Assembly: GCF_014212125.1 (NCBI RefSeq)
Contig: NZ_JACJVP010000047.1
Span: forward strand, 62,001-126,000
Origin: Cohnella nanjingensis
GTDB lineage: Bacteria > Bacillota > Bacilli > Paenibacillales > Paenibacillaceae
Direction: 5' to 3'
DNA length: 64,000 bases
Shown here: positions 27,939 to 36,762 of the stretch, in pieces
How positions within the stretch are numbered: the first letter of the stretch is position 1
Layout: the number at the start of each line of letters is the position of its first letter
The notes under the pieces: generated by a model
Told to the model about the DNA's origin: nothing
Databases searched by the model: none
The model's input: the letters and a program-made list of their open reading frames with translations, nothing else
Translations under genes and position numbers: made by a program

Positions 27939-28283
27939 ATGAGCAAATCCATATTTACGGTCGGGCTTTCGGCTTACGGGGCCTTCGCCAAGGTCAGAGA
28001 CAACCACAACGCCGAACTGGTGCACGACGAGTATCACGATCTGGGAGACGGACGGGGCATCGGGACGTTGGTTTTCGAAAAATATTATTTCCGCACGAGC
28101 AACCGGGCGGCGCTCGTCGTGATCATGGACAATCTGCGCGGAGAGACGGAAGTGCGGGCGGTGGCGACCGGCAGCTCCGAGGGTTTGTTTTTCAACCTCG
28201 ACTGGGGCGCGGGCGGCAACTTCGTCCGCAGCGTATCCGACATCTTAGAGGATGATATCACGGGCTGGCGGGACGAGGAATAA
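27939..28283 (+). CDS. DUF6054 family protein
   Basis: 114 residues, soluble. The block ELVHDEYHDLGDGRGIGTLV followed by FEKYYFRTSNRAALVVI and TGSSEGLFFNLDWGA is characteristic of DUF6054 proteins of Firmicutes, whose role is unknown. ATG 27939 has GGGGGT about 9 bases upstream. It is divergent from the permease gene and ends at the hairpin 28331-28361. Confidence 0.75.
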   Translation: MSKSIFTVGLSAYGAFAKVRDNHNAELVHDEYHDLGDGRGIGTLVFEKYYFRTSNRAALVVIMDNLRGETEVRAVATGSSEGLFFNLDWGAGGNFVRSVSDILEDDITGWRDEE

Positions 28284-28330
28284 TTGGCGAGTTTAGATCC
28301 AATTGACGAAATGAAGCGCAATAGAGAAAA

Positions 28331-28361
28331 GCTCCCGAGGGACATTCGACCTTCCGGGAGC
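28331..28361. terminator. Bidirectional intrinsic terminator
   Basis: GCTCCCG (28331-28337) pairs with CGGGAGC (28355-28361). AAAA precedes and CTTTT follows, so it can end the DUF6054 transcript and, on the other strand, the long leftward tail/lysis transcript. Confidence 0.75.
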
Positions 28362-28427
28362 CTTTTGGCGTGGTGATTCCTATATCGGCAGCAAGTCTGC
28401 GGCTTCAACGATTGCGAGAGCGGAATG

Positions 28428-29171
28428 TCACTCCAGCGGCAGACCGGCGGCCTTGCGAATCTCGTTGGCAAGCCGGTTGAACTCATCTTTGTCTTGCTGA
28501 TTGATCGCTGCGAACCAAGCGGCCGACAGGAACTTGATAATCTTGTTCGCGTCATCTGCGGTCATCGTGACATCCCCCTCCCCGCTCGTATTCCACCAGC
28601 CCTCGTTACCGAACGAATGGTTCAGATCGACGGCGACGCCGCCCACTTTGACGTTGTTCTGATATTGATAAATATTGGCGCGGCTGCTCTGCTTGCCCCC
28701 GCTCCAGGCGTAGGACTGCCAGAAATGCCGGCAAGCTCCGCGCTTCGCCATCTCTTCGATAACGGCGTACGAGCCGTACAACCCGGTCTGATAGCCCGGA
28801 ATCTGGGCCGACGCCGCTCTCAGATAGGCTTCGATCGCGTTGTAGTCCGAAGGCGACGCATCATAGTCGGCGGCGAAGTAGATCGTGCTGCCGAGCGGCT
28901 GGCTGACGCTGCGCGCTTCTTTGTAGGCGGCAGCGCCGTCGCTCTGCCCCGCCGGAGCGCCGCCCTCCGGACGGTTCGCGGACGTCTCGAACACCGAGAC
29001 GATCTGCATGCCGGCCGCGGTGATGGCTTGCGCTTCGGACAGGGAGAGGCGCTTCCAGCCATAGCTGTCCGGCACCAGGTAGCGCGCGGCGAACTTGTAG
29101 CCGGCGTCCGCGATCGCCTTCGCCGTCTGCGCGGTGAGCGGCGCGGAGCAGTCGATGCCTCGGGTCGTCAT
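28428..29171 (-). CDS. DUF1906 glycoside-hydrolase-like lysin of the tail locus
   Basis: 247 residues, no signal peptide. The N-terminal domain is DUF1906 (Rv2525c-like TIM barrel): GIDCSAPLTAQTAKAI, FAARYLVPD, IVSVFET and IYFAADYDAS are its strand motifs, with acidic residues expected to act on peptidoglycan. After a Gly/Ser linker (about residue 197) comes a 43-residue C-terminal module, ADDANKIIKFLSAAWFAA ... EFNRLANEIRKAAGLP, almost the same as in the next lysin upstream. GGGAGG precedes the ATG. It is the last gene of the tail cluster and probably serves cell lysis for particle release. Confidence 0.82.
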   Translation of the reverse strand: MTTRGIDCSAPLTAQTAKAIADAGYKFAARYLVPDSYGWKRLSLSEAQAITAAGMQIVSVFETSANRPEGGAPAGQSDGAAAYKEARSVSQPLGSTIYFAADYDASPSDYNAIEAYLRAASAQIPGYQTGLYGSYAVIEEMAKRGACRHFWQSYAWSGGKQSSRANIYQYQNNVKVGGVAVDLNHSFGNEGWWNTSGEGDVTMTADDANKIIKFLSAAWFAAINQQDKDEFNRLANEIRKAAGLPLE

Positions 29172-29451
29172 CGCTTCCTTGCCTCCCTTCTGCTCACGCT
29201 AGCTTGAGATAGAATATTCAGGAAGGCGGTACGCCGGTGCATCCGCGATGCGGCTCTTTGGGCCGAGCGTGGATTTAGTTGGTCGATGGGAACGATCTAT
29301 GGGAGTGGTTAAGGCGATGTGGTCGATGAAGCAGGCAGTACGATTAGGTAGATAGGTGCATTTGAGTTCGCGGTGCGATGAAGTCGACGGGCGCGCGCTA
29401 AGGCCGACAGGTGAGATGAAATCCCGAGTATGCGATGGCCAACTGGTGCGA
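29172..29451. other. Unusually long spacer between the two lysin genes
   Basis: 280 bases with no convincing frame and only the ribosome site of the downstream lysin. The plus strand repeats short CGATG motifs (for example GGTCGATG and GCGATG several times). This may be the residue of a deleted gene. Confidence 0.4.
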
Positions 29452-30081
29452 TTATTGACCAGGCAGTCCGGCGGCCGCCCGCACTTCGTTCGCGAGGCGG
29501 TTGAATTCCGCCCGGCCAGCGGGCGTCACGGCAGCCCACCACCCGGCCGAGAGAAAGCGGACGAGCTTCTCCGCATCCGCTTCAGAGATCTGGTACGGCG
29601 CAGGCGTCGTCGGGCCAGCAGGATCGGGCGATCGCGACTGATCATACGCGTACAGGTGATAATCGTCCATCAGTTTGATGAGTTTATCTGCGTACTTCGG
29701 ATCCGTCGCATACCCGGCGGCCGCTACCGCCTTGGCGGCTTTCCTCCCATCGGTGCGCAGGACGCCCGCATACCTGCGGTTCTGAAGCAGAACCGAGTGA
29801 TCGGCGATCGATTCGTTCCAGCCCCGGTAGGCGCGGAAGGTCGCCGGCATCTGCACATACTGGCCGTTCACGTACTCGGTCGTCGACATCGTGATGCTCC
29901 CTGCGGGACCGGCGCCCTTCATGCCGAAGAGATTGTTCGCTTGCCGCGTCAGGCCGCTCGTGCCCCAGTTCGATTCGAGCGCCGCCTGCGCGATCGTCAA
30001 GGATGCCGGAACGCCAGTGCGCAGTTGGTCCGCCTGCACGGCAGGCGCGATCTGCATGATGAACCCGTTGGGGTCGGGCAT
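29452..30081 (-). CDS. Endo-beta-N-acetylglucosaminidase (GH73, FlgJ-like) lysin
   Basis: 209 residues. GH73 glucosaminidase core: ASLTIAQAALESNWGTSGL contains the catalytic Glu (about residue 37), then NNLFGMKG, and ATFRAYRGWNESIADHSVLL and YATDPKYADKLIKLM typical of this fold. The C-terminal 43 residues (EADAEKLVRFLSAGWWAA ... EFNRLANEVRAAAGLP) repeat the module of the DUF1906 lysin. No signal peptide, so it needs the holin encoded upstream. Confidence 0.88.
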   Translation of the reverse strand: MPDPNGFIMQIAPAVQADQLRTGVPASLTIAQAALESNWGTSGLTRQANNLFGMKGAGPAGSITMSTTEYVNGQYVQMPATFRAYRGWNESIADHSVLLQNRRYAGVLRTDGRKAAKAVAAAGYATDPKYADKLIKLMDDYHLYAYDQSRSPDPAGPTTPAPYQISEADAEKLVRFLSAGWWAAVTPAGRAEFNRLANEVRAAAGLPGQ

Positions 30082-30171
30082 GCGCTACTCCCCCTTTTCC
30101 AAAGTGTGCTTGTCATTATCGTATGCTTGGACGCCTAAGGCGCGGAACGGCGCGTGTCCCATGGTATTCAG

Positions 30172-30501
30172 CTAATCGGGAGGTTGGCCGTCCTTCGAGT
30201 TGGCCGAGGCGCCGGGCGGGTTGACCGCCTTGTGCTGCATCTGCCCCGCCGCGGCCGCCACCAGGAAGCCATTCGCCAGCGACAGCAGGTAGAGCCGCCA
30301 GTCCCGCCCATTCGCGCCAGCTGCCAGTTGAGCTATGACCAGGATAAGCGTGGCTACCCCAACCGCGAACAGGTCGGTCGGCAGCTTCGCCGCCACGCGG
30401 TCCAGATAGTTCTTGGTATATTGCACGACAAAAAAAGTCAGTAAAGAAGCGCCCCCCATCGTGGAGAGCGCCTCCCAGGTGAACAGTTGGCTGGGTTCCA
30501 T
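30172..30501 (-). CDS. Holin-like small membrane protein
   Basis: 109 residues with two or three hydrophobic segments (about 12-28, 42-62 and 68-88) and a polar Lys/Asn-rich tail. It lies between the XhlA-type gene, whose stop it overlaps by one base, and the lysin genes, exactly where PBSX carries its holin xhlB. Holins open the membrane for lysins. The assignment rests on size, topology and place. Confidence 0.7.
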   Translation of the reverse strand: MEPSQLFTWEALSTMGGASLLTFFVVQYTKNYLDRVAAKLPTDLFAVGVATLILVIAQLAAGANGRDWRLYLLSLANGFLVAAAAGQMQHKAVNPPGASANSKDGQPPD

Positions 30502-30848
30502 CAGGGTGCCACCACCTTCCAGAGGAGACCGATGGCGGTCATGAACAGCCCGATGACCGTCAGCGTCGTGCCGATCAGCCAGCGCTGTCCCGCCCGCCTC
30601 TTCTCGTTCTCGCTGTCGATCCGGGCGTTGAGCGCCCGGACCTCGTGTTCGTAATGCTTGGCCGCTTCGTCAAGTCGACGGCTCTGTTCGTCGATCTGAC
30701 GATTCACCGTGCGCGTCGACTGCAGCGACTCCTTCGCGGTTTCCCGCGCTTCCTCGGCCATCTTTTTGACTTCGTTGATGTTGTCGATCTTCGTCTCGAC
30801 CCGGACCATGCGTTCCCGAATCTCGGACAAGACTTCCTCGCTAGACAT
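30501..30848 (-). CDS. xhlA: XhlA-type haemolysin/holin-associated protein
   Basis: 115 residues. A long charged coiled coil (about 1-85: VETKIDNINEVKKMAEEARE, then DEQSRRLDEAAKHYEHEV) followed by one C-terminal membrane helix (RWLIGTTLTVIGLFMTAIGLLW), the typical XhlA build. ATG 30848 is preferred as GGAGG lies 8 bases upstream. In PBSX, XhlA works with XhlB and XlyA in lysis; the same order is kept here. Confidence 0.85.
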   Translation of the reverse strand: MSSEEVLSEIRERMVRVETKIDNINEVKKMAEEARETAKESLQSTRTVNRQIDEQSRRLDEAAKHYEHEVRALNARIDSENEKRRAGQRWLIGTTLTVIGLFMTAIGLLWKVVAP

Positions 30849-30902
30849 TAGCCTCACCTCCATGAGGTTGAAGAAGGCCCCGCCGTTCAGCGATAGTTAC
30901 GG

Positions 30903-31052
30903 TTATTCGACGGGTTGGAGCGGCTGTCCGTCTGTGCCGAACCCCATACCGGTCAGTTCGGCCTCCACGGACGGCTGGATCGTCGCCGGAACCTGCGCGA
31001 ATGCGCGGCGGCCCGCTAGAATGAGAGATACGTATACGGATGCGATTGCCAA
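30903..31052 (-). CDS. Short CD1375/XkdX-type phage protein (49 aa), TTG start
   Basis: A 49-residue frame that starts with TTG behind a perfect AAAGGAGG (7-base spacing). MAIASVYVSLILAGRRAFAQ followed by VPATIQPSVEAEL fits the small CD1375-like/XkdX proteins found after tail fibre genes in PBSX-type and clostridial phages (pattern A.LYA.LI..GRRTF..VP). Their role is unknown; location suggests association with the fibre. Confidence 0.65.
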   Translation of the reverse strand: MAIASVYVSLILAGRRAFAQVPATIQPSVEAELTGMGFGTDGQPLQPVE

Positions 31053-31113
31053 GGGTACGGCCTCCTTTGTTTGAGATGTTAAAGGTAATCAAAGGGACAT
31101 TGCTGCAGGATGA

Positions 31114-31533
31114 TTATGCCCTCTCCGGCTTGGCAAGCAGCATCTCATAAAGTTCAGCTACAGCTTCCATGAGGGTGAGATTGTCATCCCTTGCGATGAC
31201 CAGCTGTGTCATAGCGTCGTCGAGGTCTGATACGAGCTTCTCGATTTGCTGCTGCGGCGATTCAGGTTGCGGAGCATTGCGGATGGCTTCGATTTCCTCT
31301 GCAGAAAGACCTTCAACCCATCGGGATTCCACGAAGTCCCATTTGGGCAGGAACAGACCCTCGGGGACGCGTTCGGCAATGGTGTATCCGGTGATTTGGA
31401 GTTCTTCGGGCTTTTCGTCTATTTCAACTAGCCCTTGGGCCTCGTAAACTGGGCTTGCTCCGAAGAAGTCGTCTGAGACAATGATAGGTCCCACATATAT
31501 GCCTTCATTGTTAATGATGATAGCCTCTTTCAT
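31114..31533 (-). CDS. Tail-fibre-associated protein (XkdW-like or fibre assembly chaperone)
   Basis: 139 residues. A beta-rich start (AIIINNEGIYVGPIIVSDD), a middle with PKWDFVESRWVEGLSAEE that recalls tail fibre assembly proteins, and an acidic coiled-coil end (QQQIEKLVSDLDDAMTQLVI). It directly follows the fibre gene (3 bases between), as XkdW or Tfa-type chaperones do. No exact family match can be claimed. Confidence 0.55.
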   Translation of the reverse strand: MKEAIIINNEGIYVGPIIVSDDFFGASPVYEAQGLVEIDEKPEELQITGYTIAERVPEGLFLPKWDFVESRWVEGLSAEEIEAIRNAPQPESPQQQIEKLVSDLDDAMTQLVIARDDNLTLMEAVAELYEMLLAKPERA

Positions 31534-31536
31534 GAA

Positions 31537-34500
31537 TCAACCCTCCGTCCTAAAAGTCAGCCCCTCTAAAGAAAGCCAAACGTTGCGAATTCCAAAACCA
31601 ATGTTAAGGGTTCCATCTGTAAATATATTTAACGTGCCGGCGTAGGCTGACATTCCATCGCTTGAAATTACGGGCAATGCTGTACTGGCTGCTGGAATAT
31701 ACCCCTTTGGCAATCGTAGAAGTACTTTTCCACTTTCCGTATTTCCGGCCTTTATTAGCCCTCTCAGATGCACAATACCTAGATCATCTTTATAATATCC
31801 TACAGATGAAAAATAACTCTCATTAACCCACCCGTTAAGCAACGTGGGAGCTATCCATTGTGGTTGCTGCTTTTGTGCCTTCGTTGATTGAAGTGTAGAA
31901 ATAATGGAATTAACGGAACTAATACCGCTTGATAAGATATCGACTGTTCCCTTAAGGTTGTAGGCACATTGTCCAGTAATGTTTACTGGAGCAATACCAA
32001 GTGCATGCCGTTCTTTAGTGAGGTATGTTACTGAGTACATAGCCTCTCTATTAATAGGAGAAAGGGCTTCCCCATATACATAATCCTCCCCATTCAAGAC
32101 AAGTGGTCCTTTTTGAACCCACTTAAAATCTCTAAAATCGTTTTGGAAGAAAGTCAAGAACCTTTCTGGCCGATATTTCGTTCGGCTAGGTGGACTTGCA
32201 TTAATGGCGTTAACGTAACGGTCACCAAAAACTTGAGCAAACTCTCTTACAACAATGCCTGTGCCAACCTCAATCTGATTGGGTCCCTCATGCATTACCA
32301 GATCGCCTTCATAATTAATAGGTTCATCCGTAGATTGTGCAAGTTGGTAAATCAATCGATAAGGAGTGAAGTAACCTTTCGGCCCATATCCCGGAGCATA
32401 ATCTGTCGGCAGTATAGTTGTACCGCCAATCATATTACCTGGAGTAGGTGATCCGCTGTACCAGGATGCTCTATATGCCCATCCCTTTGTACCCGAGTCA
32501 TTGTATTTTTGACTGGCATCTCCGGTTGCAAAATTGTACATTACCCAGCCGTTAAAATATGCTTTGATTTCCTCTGCACTTGGTTTAAAGTTGTCGCCCC
32601 AACCGGAATCTGCTGCGGGAATTGAGACATAAAATGTGCCATCACCAGAGAGAGCAAATGAGTCTGCATTTAACGTTGTATCCAAATTTGGAATGGACTT
32701 TCCATCATATTTCACTAAGGAAGCCTTACCTGCAACATATGCCTCTAGGAAAGGTGCTGCCGTAAATTTCACCCTTTTAAAACCACTATAATTATCTAGT
32801 GCCCAAGAAACAGAAATAGAACCATCTAACAAAGTTTCACGGAATCTTCGTACAACTCGTGGTCGGCCTTGTCCATCGGAATATAATTGATCTGCAACAG
32901 TCCCGTCCAGGTTAGAACGAAGGTTAACATCAGGAAGGCTCAAACGGGATGGAAGTTGTGGATAAAAGCTTTGCACGGAGGCTCCAATATTAAGTATTGG
33001 GTCTTCCCATACAAAAGTTCCAATCTCGGAATCAATCAAAAAGGTTTCAATAATAATATATTTTGTAGTCGAGCTAGTGATAAACGTATCTTTACCTGAT
33101 ATATCCTTAATTCGCGAGTATGATTTACCATCAAAAGATTCATATATGCGCATTCTGGCTCCACCGGAATTAAGCGAATACGTTGTACTAGGAACAACTG
33201 ATATTTGAGGAGAACTAGACGACTCAGCTACTGCATTACCTGTCTTTGTATGAGACAGTTTATAATTATCGATGATTAAGGCATTAAAATTAATTCGTTG
33301 CCACTCCGTGAATGGCGGCAATAAATTACGACCAGGATTGTCCACATAAACCGCATTAACATGCTTTATATCATCCACATACGGATACATTGCAGCAATC
33401 TGTGAAGTAATCATTCCATCTAATGTTGCATATTCGCTGGCAGAAATTTCGAAAACCCGAGCTCCATCGAAGTTTGCCGTTTGTCCAGGAATCCCAGAAA
33501 TTCCAAACACCATTGTACAATTTGAATAAGTCGATATAGGTGCATACGCTCGCCAAGCAGGATTAAACTTATCTGTCGAAGTTATCGTATTTATTCCTTT
33601 TGAAGCGGAAGGGCCATTAAAAATATAAAAACTACCATTTGTTGCACTTCCGTTTTTAATATCCACAATCGCGACGTAATACTTCCCTGCATTCATAGTA
33701 AAAGCTGAAGAAGCTATCTGTCCGGTGCTCCCACTAGTGAAACCTGTGTTGATCGTCAATCTAATACTGTTTATACCTAACGTTTTATTTGTTGAGTCGA
33801 GGGCTTGAGAAACTTGATAGACCCCCCACTTACTCAACTCCTCACAATTCCCATCCCGCCCCAGCAAATTCACCAACGTCCGCCCTGACATCCTAATCGA
33901 ATCCACCCGCGATGTCCGGCTAGCGTTGTACACATTCACGCCAGGCTTTAGCGTGATCGTTGTCGGCGGGGTCGACGCGAGAACCTCGTCCTCCAGTGTG
34001 GCCAGACTTGTCGCAGGCGGCGTATACCAATCTTTCTCGCCTGTAACGGCGCGAAGCTGCGCCCCCATCTTGGACAAGAGATTCGTAGGCGTGTCTGTAT
34101 CGGTAGAGCCGACGGCCACCGAATCGTCTATCGTCCGTTTACCGATTACGGCATCCGTTGCGGCGCCTGGCCCCGTCTTCTGAACGAAGGTCAACGCCGT
34201 CGTCCCCAATGTAACCACGCCCGTGTTGGACATGACCCAGCCTGTGCCGGCGTTTACGCTCCCTTCCGCGACATAGACGGAAATTCCGGATGCGATCTTG
34301 CCCGAGCTATCCGCGTCTGCCGCCCGGGTCCAAGCACCGGATGAAGCCGTGTATACGCCGTTCTCGCTGCCGGTCGTCTGATTCTTCACCAAGACGCGTT
34401 CTCCGCCTGCTAGCACGACACCGTCGACCGTCAGCAACCCGGACAACATGATGTTAGAAGTCGTTGCCGCCCTCACATCAGCGCGAACACCGACCATACC

Positions 34501-34620
34501 TAGCGCGGCATCGATTTTGTCCCAGTTATCGTTCATCATGGTCTGAATATTGAATGTATCCGCACCGTCCGTGACGGGATTTTTCTTCAGCAAGTTCAAG
34601 ATGGTCGTGAAGATCGCCAT
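31537..34620 (-). CDS. Tail fibre / receptor-binding protein with a mosaic structure
   Basis: 1027 residues. The N-terminal part (about 1-255) is GC-rich and phage-like: TDGADTFNIQTMMNDNWDKI for baseplate attachment, a GENGVYTASSGAWTRAADAD repeat-type beta domain, then TGEKDWYTPPATSLATL. From about residue 256 (below nt 33850) base composition falls sharply and the protein becomes Asn/Ser/Tyr-rich with carbohydrate-binding-like beta structure. This is the expected position of XkdV in PBSX and the determinant of target range. Ends SLEGLTFRTEG with no chaperone autoprotease seen. Family-level function is sound, the receptor is unknown. Confidence 0.8.
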   Translation of the reverse strand: MAIFTTILNLLKKNPVTDGADTFNIQTMMNDNWDKIDAALGMVGVRADVRAATTSNIMLSGLLTVDGVVLAGGERVLVKNQTTGSENGVYTASSGAWTRAADADSSGKIASGISVYVAEGSVNAGTGWVMSNTGVVTLGTTALTFVQKTGPGAATDAVIGKRTIDDSVAVGSTDTDTPTNLLSKMGAQLRAVTGEKDWYTPPATSLATLEDEVLASTPPTTITLKPGVNVYNASRTSRVDSIRMSGRTLVNLLGRDGNCEELSKWGVYQVSQALDSTNKTLGINSIRLTINTGFTSGSTGQIASSAFTMNAGKYYVAIVDIKNGSATNGSFYIFNGPSASKGINTITSTDKFNPAWRAYAPISTYSNCTMVFGISGIPGQTANFDGARVFEISASEYATLDGMITSQIAAMYPYVDDIKHVNAVYVDNPGRNLLPPFTEWQRINFNALIIDNYKLSHTKTGNAVAESSSSPQISVVPSTTYSLNSGGARMRIYESFDGKSYSRIKDISGKDTFITSSTTKYIIIETFLIDSEIGTFVWEDPILNIGASVQSFYPQLPSRLSLPDVNLRSNLDGTVADQLYSDGQGRPRVVRRFRETLLDGSISVSWALDNYSGFKRVKFTAAPFLEAYVAGKASLVKYDGKSIPNLDTTLNADSFALSGDGTFYVSIPAADSGWGDNFKPSAEEIKAYFNGWVMYNFATGDASQKYNDSGTKGWAYRASWYSGSPTPGNMIGGTTILPTDYAPGYGPKGYFTPYRLIYQLAQSTDEPINYEGDLVMHEGPNQIEVGTGIVVREFAQVFGDRYVNAINASPPSRTKYRPERFLTFFQNDFRDFKWVQKGPLVLNGEDYVYGEALSPINREAMYSVTYLTKERHALGIAPVNITGQCAYNLKGTVDILSSGISSVNSIISTLQSTKAQKQQPQWIAPTLLNGWVNESYFSSVGYYKDDLGIVHLRGLIKAGNTESGKVLLRLPKGYIPAASTALPVISSDGMSAYAGTLNIFTDGTLNIGFGIRNVWLSLEGLTFRTEG

Positions 34621-34632
34621 GACTGCCCCTCC

Positions 34633-35199
34633 CTACGCATCCAGGAACGGCGCGAAGTCCGTTAGCGGATGGTTCTGAATTTGTTGGATCGTCATCTTCT
34701 GGACCTCGGAGATGTTCAGATAACGATAAGCGAACTGTACTGCGAGATGAGCGGGCTTGATCGCCTCGATCGCCGACTTCAGATCGTCGAGATTCGGAGG
34801 CAGCCCTAGCGTGTCGATGAAGCGAACCGTGAACCGGTACAAAGACGGCTCCTCCACGACGTCGATCGATCCGCGATCATAAGATTGGGCCACCGTATGG
34901 AGCAACTCAACCGTAACCGTTCCCGTACCGCGAATCTTGGACATCAACAAGCTGCGGCGTTGGCTGATCGGCTTCGTGATATCCGTAGGAATCGCTAGCT
35001 CTTGCTCCCATATGTCCAATCCCCACGTCGCAGAATTGACGAAGAATTGATTCAACGTATCCTCTACAGCCAGCCGAAGATCGTCCAACTCCGTTCCCTG
35101 AGCGTTTAACAGAGACTGCATGACCAGAGAAGTCGCATAGTAACCCGGAAGATAATCGAGCATGGCTGCCCCCCGGGTGCTCAACGCTGTATTAGCCAC
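34633..35199 (-). CDS. xkdU: Baseplate wedge protein XkdU-like (YmfQ/DUF2313)
   Basis: 188 residues with MLDYLPGYYATSLVMQSLL at the start and WGLDIWEQELAI with RRSLLMSKIRGTGTVT, the conserved blocks of the YmfQ/XkdU family (Mu gp48 equivalent). It links baseplate protein J to the fibre. The start overlaps the end of xkdT by eight bases, so translation is coupled. Confidence 0.85.
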   Translation of the reverse strand: MANTALSTRGAAMLDYLPGYYATSLVMQSLLNAQGTELDDLRLAVEDTLNQFFVNSATWGLDIWEQELAIPTDITKPISQRRSLLMSKIRGTGTVTVELLHTVAQSYDRGSIDVVEEPSLYRFTVRFIDTLGLPPNLDDLKSAIEAIKPAHLAVQFAYRYLNISEVQKMTIQQIQNHPLTDFAPFLDA

Positions 35200-36310
35200 T
35201 TACGTTCACCGTCCCGACGACCCCGACCTCGCCAAGCCGCATCGTAACGTTACCTACGCCGCCGTTTACCTTGAGGTCCGTGAAATCCACGATCGACGGC
35301 ACATCCAGCAGGATGCCGATAATGCGGGAATAGCGCACCGCCGTATCCGAGAAAGCAAGCTGCTTCAGATAATCCCGAAGCGCGAATTGAATAGCCGTCG
35401 ATGCCTCTTCCACCGTCGCCCCCGCCTTCAACGTCAGCAGAGCGCTCACGTTAATCGGCACTTCTGTCGCCGCGGCGACTGTCACGCTGGCTCCGATCGG
35501 CGCCTTGCCTTCGCCCTGACCGGCGCTAGGCGCGATATAGTTCTGCACTGCCGTCACGATAGAGGCGTTCGGCGCGCGCTTGTCCGAGCCGAGCACGAAC
35601 AGCTTAACCGTTCCCGGTCCGTTCCACAAAGGCTGAACCTGCGCGCCGCCGACGCTTTCCACCTGCAGCGCCCACTGCACGTAGTCCGATTTGTTACCGC
35701 TCGTCCCCGGGCTGCGCACCTTCAGCAGATAGCGCTCCAGCAAGGACTCGTCGCTTTCCACATCCGCCCCGCCGGACATTCCCGCTTCGTTGCTCACGCC
35801 CGTAATTCCCGGCACGGAAGTCACCAGCAAGGTGATCGCGCCGGCTGGCACGTTGCCTACCGTCCCTGCGTCCACAGCCGCCACGTTCGCGGTTCCCTGC
35901 CCTTGCGAATCAAGCGTCAACGTCTGCTCTCCCGTCACCTCAAACTCGACAGAAGGCGAGCTGGTGACCGGATCCGCAGCCGTAGCTACCCGCGTCCCCT
36001 TTGGCACGTCGGTACCGGCCGCCCCCAGCAGCTTCACTTGCCCCGTCGCCTTTACCGCCGGACGCCGAGTGATGCCATGCTCCTCGCACCTAGCATCCAG
36101 ATAGGGTCCGAATGTCGTAGAGGCGAAGCCCCGACGCAACACTTCCTTCGCCCAACCGGCCGACAGGAACAGCTCGTAAGCCGCCGGCGCGAGCGAATCC
36201 CAGATATACGAACCCTCCGAACGATCCACGTCGGATGGAATGCGTCCCAACATGCGCTGAAGAATCGCTTCTTCCGTCTGTTCCGCCAAATAATCCGGCA
36301 ATCCCGCCAT
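35192..36310 (-). CDS. xkdT: Baseplate J protein XkdT-like
   Basis: 372 residues. MAGLPDYLAEQTEEAILQRM and the later VDRSEGSYIWDSLAPAA plus ARCEEHGITRRPA are typical of the baseplate J family (P2 gpJ, PBSX XkdT), the wedge component that forms the baseplate ring. Length is the family norm (about 350-380). The ATG touches the stop of xkdS (one-base overlap). Confidence 0.92.
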   Translation of the reverse strand: MAGLPDYLAEQTEEAILQRMLGRIPSDVDRSEGSYIWDSLAPAAYELFLSAGWAKEVLRRGFASTTFGPYLDARCEEHGITRRPAVKATGQVKLLGAAGTDVPKGTRVATAADPVTSSPSVEFEVTGEQTLTLDSQGQGTANVAAVDAGTVGNVPAGAITLLVTSVPGITGVSNEAGMSGGADVESDESLLERYLLKVRSPGTSGNKSDYVQWALQVESVGGAQVQPLWNGPGTVKLFVLGSDKRAPNASIVTAVQNYIAPSAGQGEGKAPIGASVTVAAATEVPINVSALLTLKAGATVEEASTAIQFALRDYLKQLAFSDTAVRYSRIIGILLDVPSIVDFTDLKVNGGVGNVTMRLGEVGVVGTVNVSG

Positions 36311-36762
36311 TACCGATTCACCACGCTTCCTTGTAGAGTCCCCGACTCATCCCGAACGCTCGTAACTTCACAGCTGAAGTTGCAGCGGTCGCCATCCCAC
36401 TGGAACGAGAAGCCGCTGACCGCCGCGGTCCGCGGGTCCGTCATGAGCGTCTCCGTAGAGATCCGCTGAATCTCGCTCTCCGTCGCGGCGCGGGACAAAC
36501 CGAGCCCGATATAATCCTCGTATTCCTGACCGTAGTCGCGAGAGTAAGCCAGATACCGGTACCGCTCGGTCATGAGCGCCTTCTTGCACCATTCGAGCCA
36601 AGCGTCTCGACCTTCCGAAGCGGCGATTTTGCCTGTAGGCGTCAGCACGAACTCTCCCCGTTCGAAGTCGAACCGCCAGCTTCTGCCAAATACGGGCTCG
36701 GTGCTCAGTTCATCTTGCTCCATTTCTACCTGGATCTCTTGCGTCGGAAATAGATTAGCCAC
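36310..36762 (-). CDS. xkdS: Baseplate wedge protein XkdS-like (DUF2634, gp25-like)
   Basis: 150 residues containing SWRFDFERGEFVLTPTGKIA and YRYLAYSRDYGQEYEDYIG, the DUF2634/gp25-lysozyme-fold pattern of XkdS. It forms part of the inner baseplate and starts sheath assembly. It overlaps xkdR by eight bases and xkdT by one. Confidence 0.88.
   Translation of the reverse strand: MANLFPTQEIQVEMEQDELSTEPVFGRSWRFDFERGEFVLTPTGKIAASEGRDAWLEWCKKALMTERYRYLAYSRDYGQEYEDYIGLGLSRAATESEIQRISTETLMTDPRTAAVSGFSFQWDGDRCNFSCEVTSVRDESGTLQGSVVNR

Noticed and set aside
27810..28037. 75-residue minus-strand frame upstream of the permease
   Set aside because: Overlaps the DUF6054 gene in antisense and has no ribosome site or family features.
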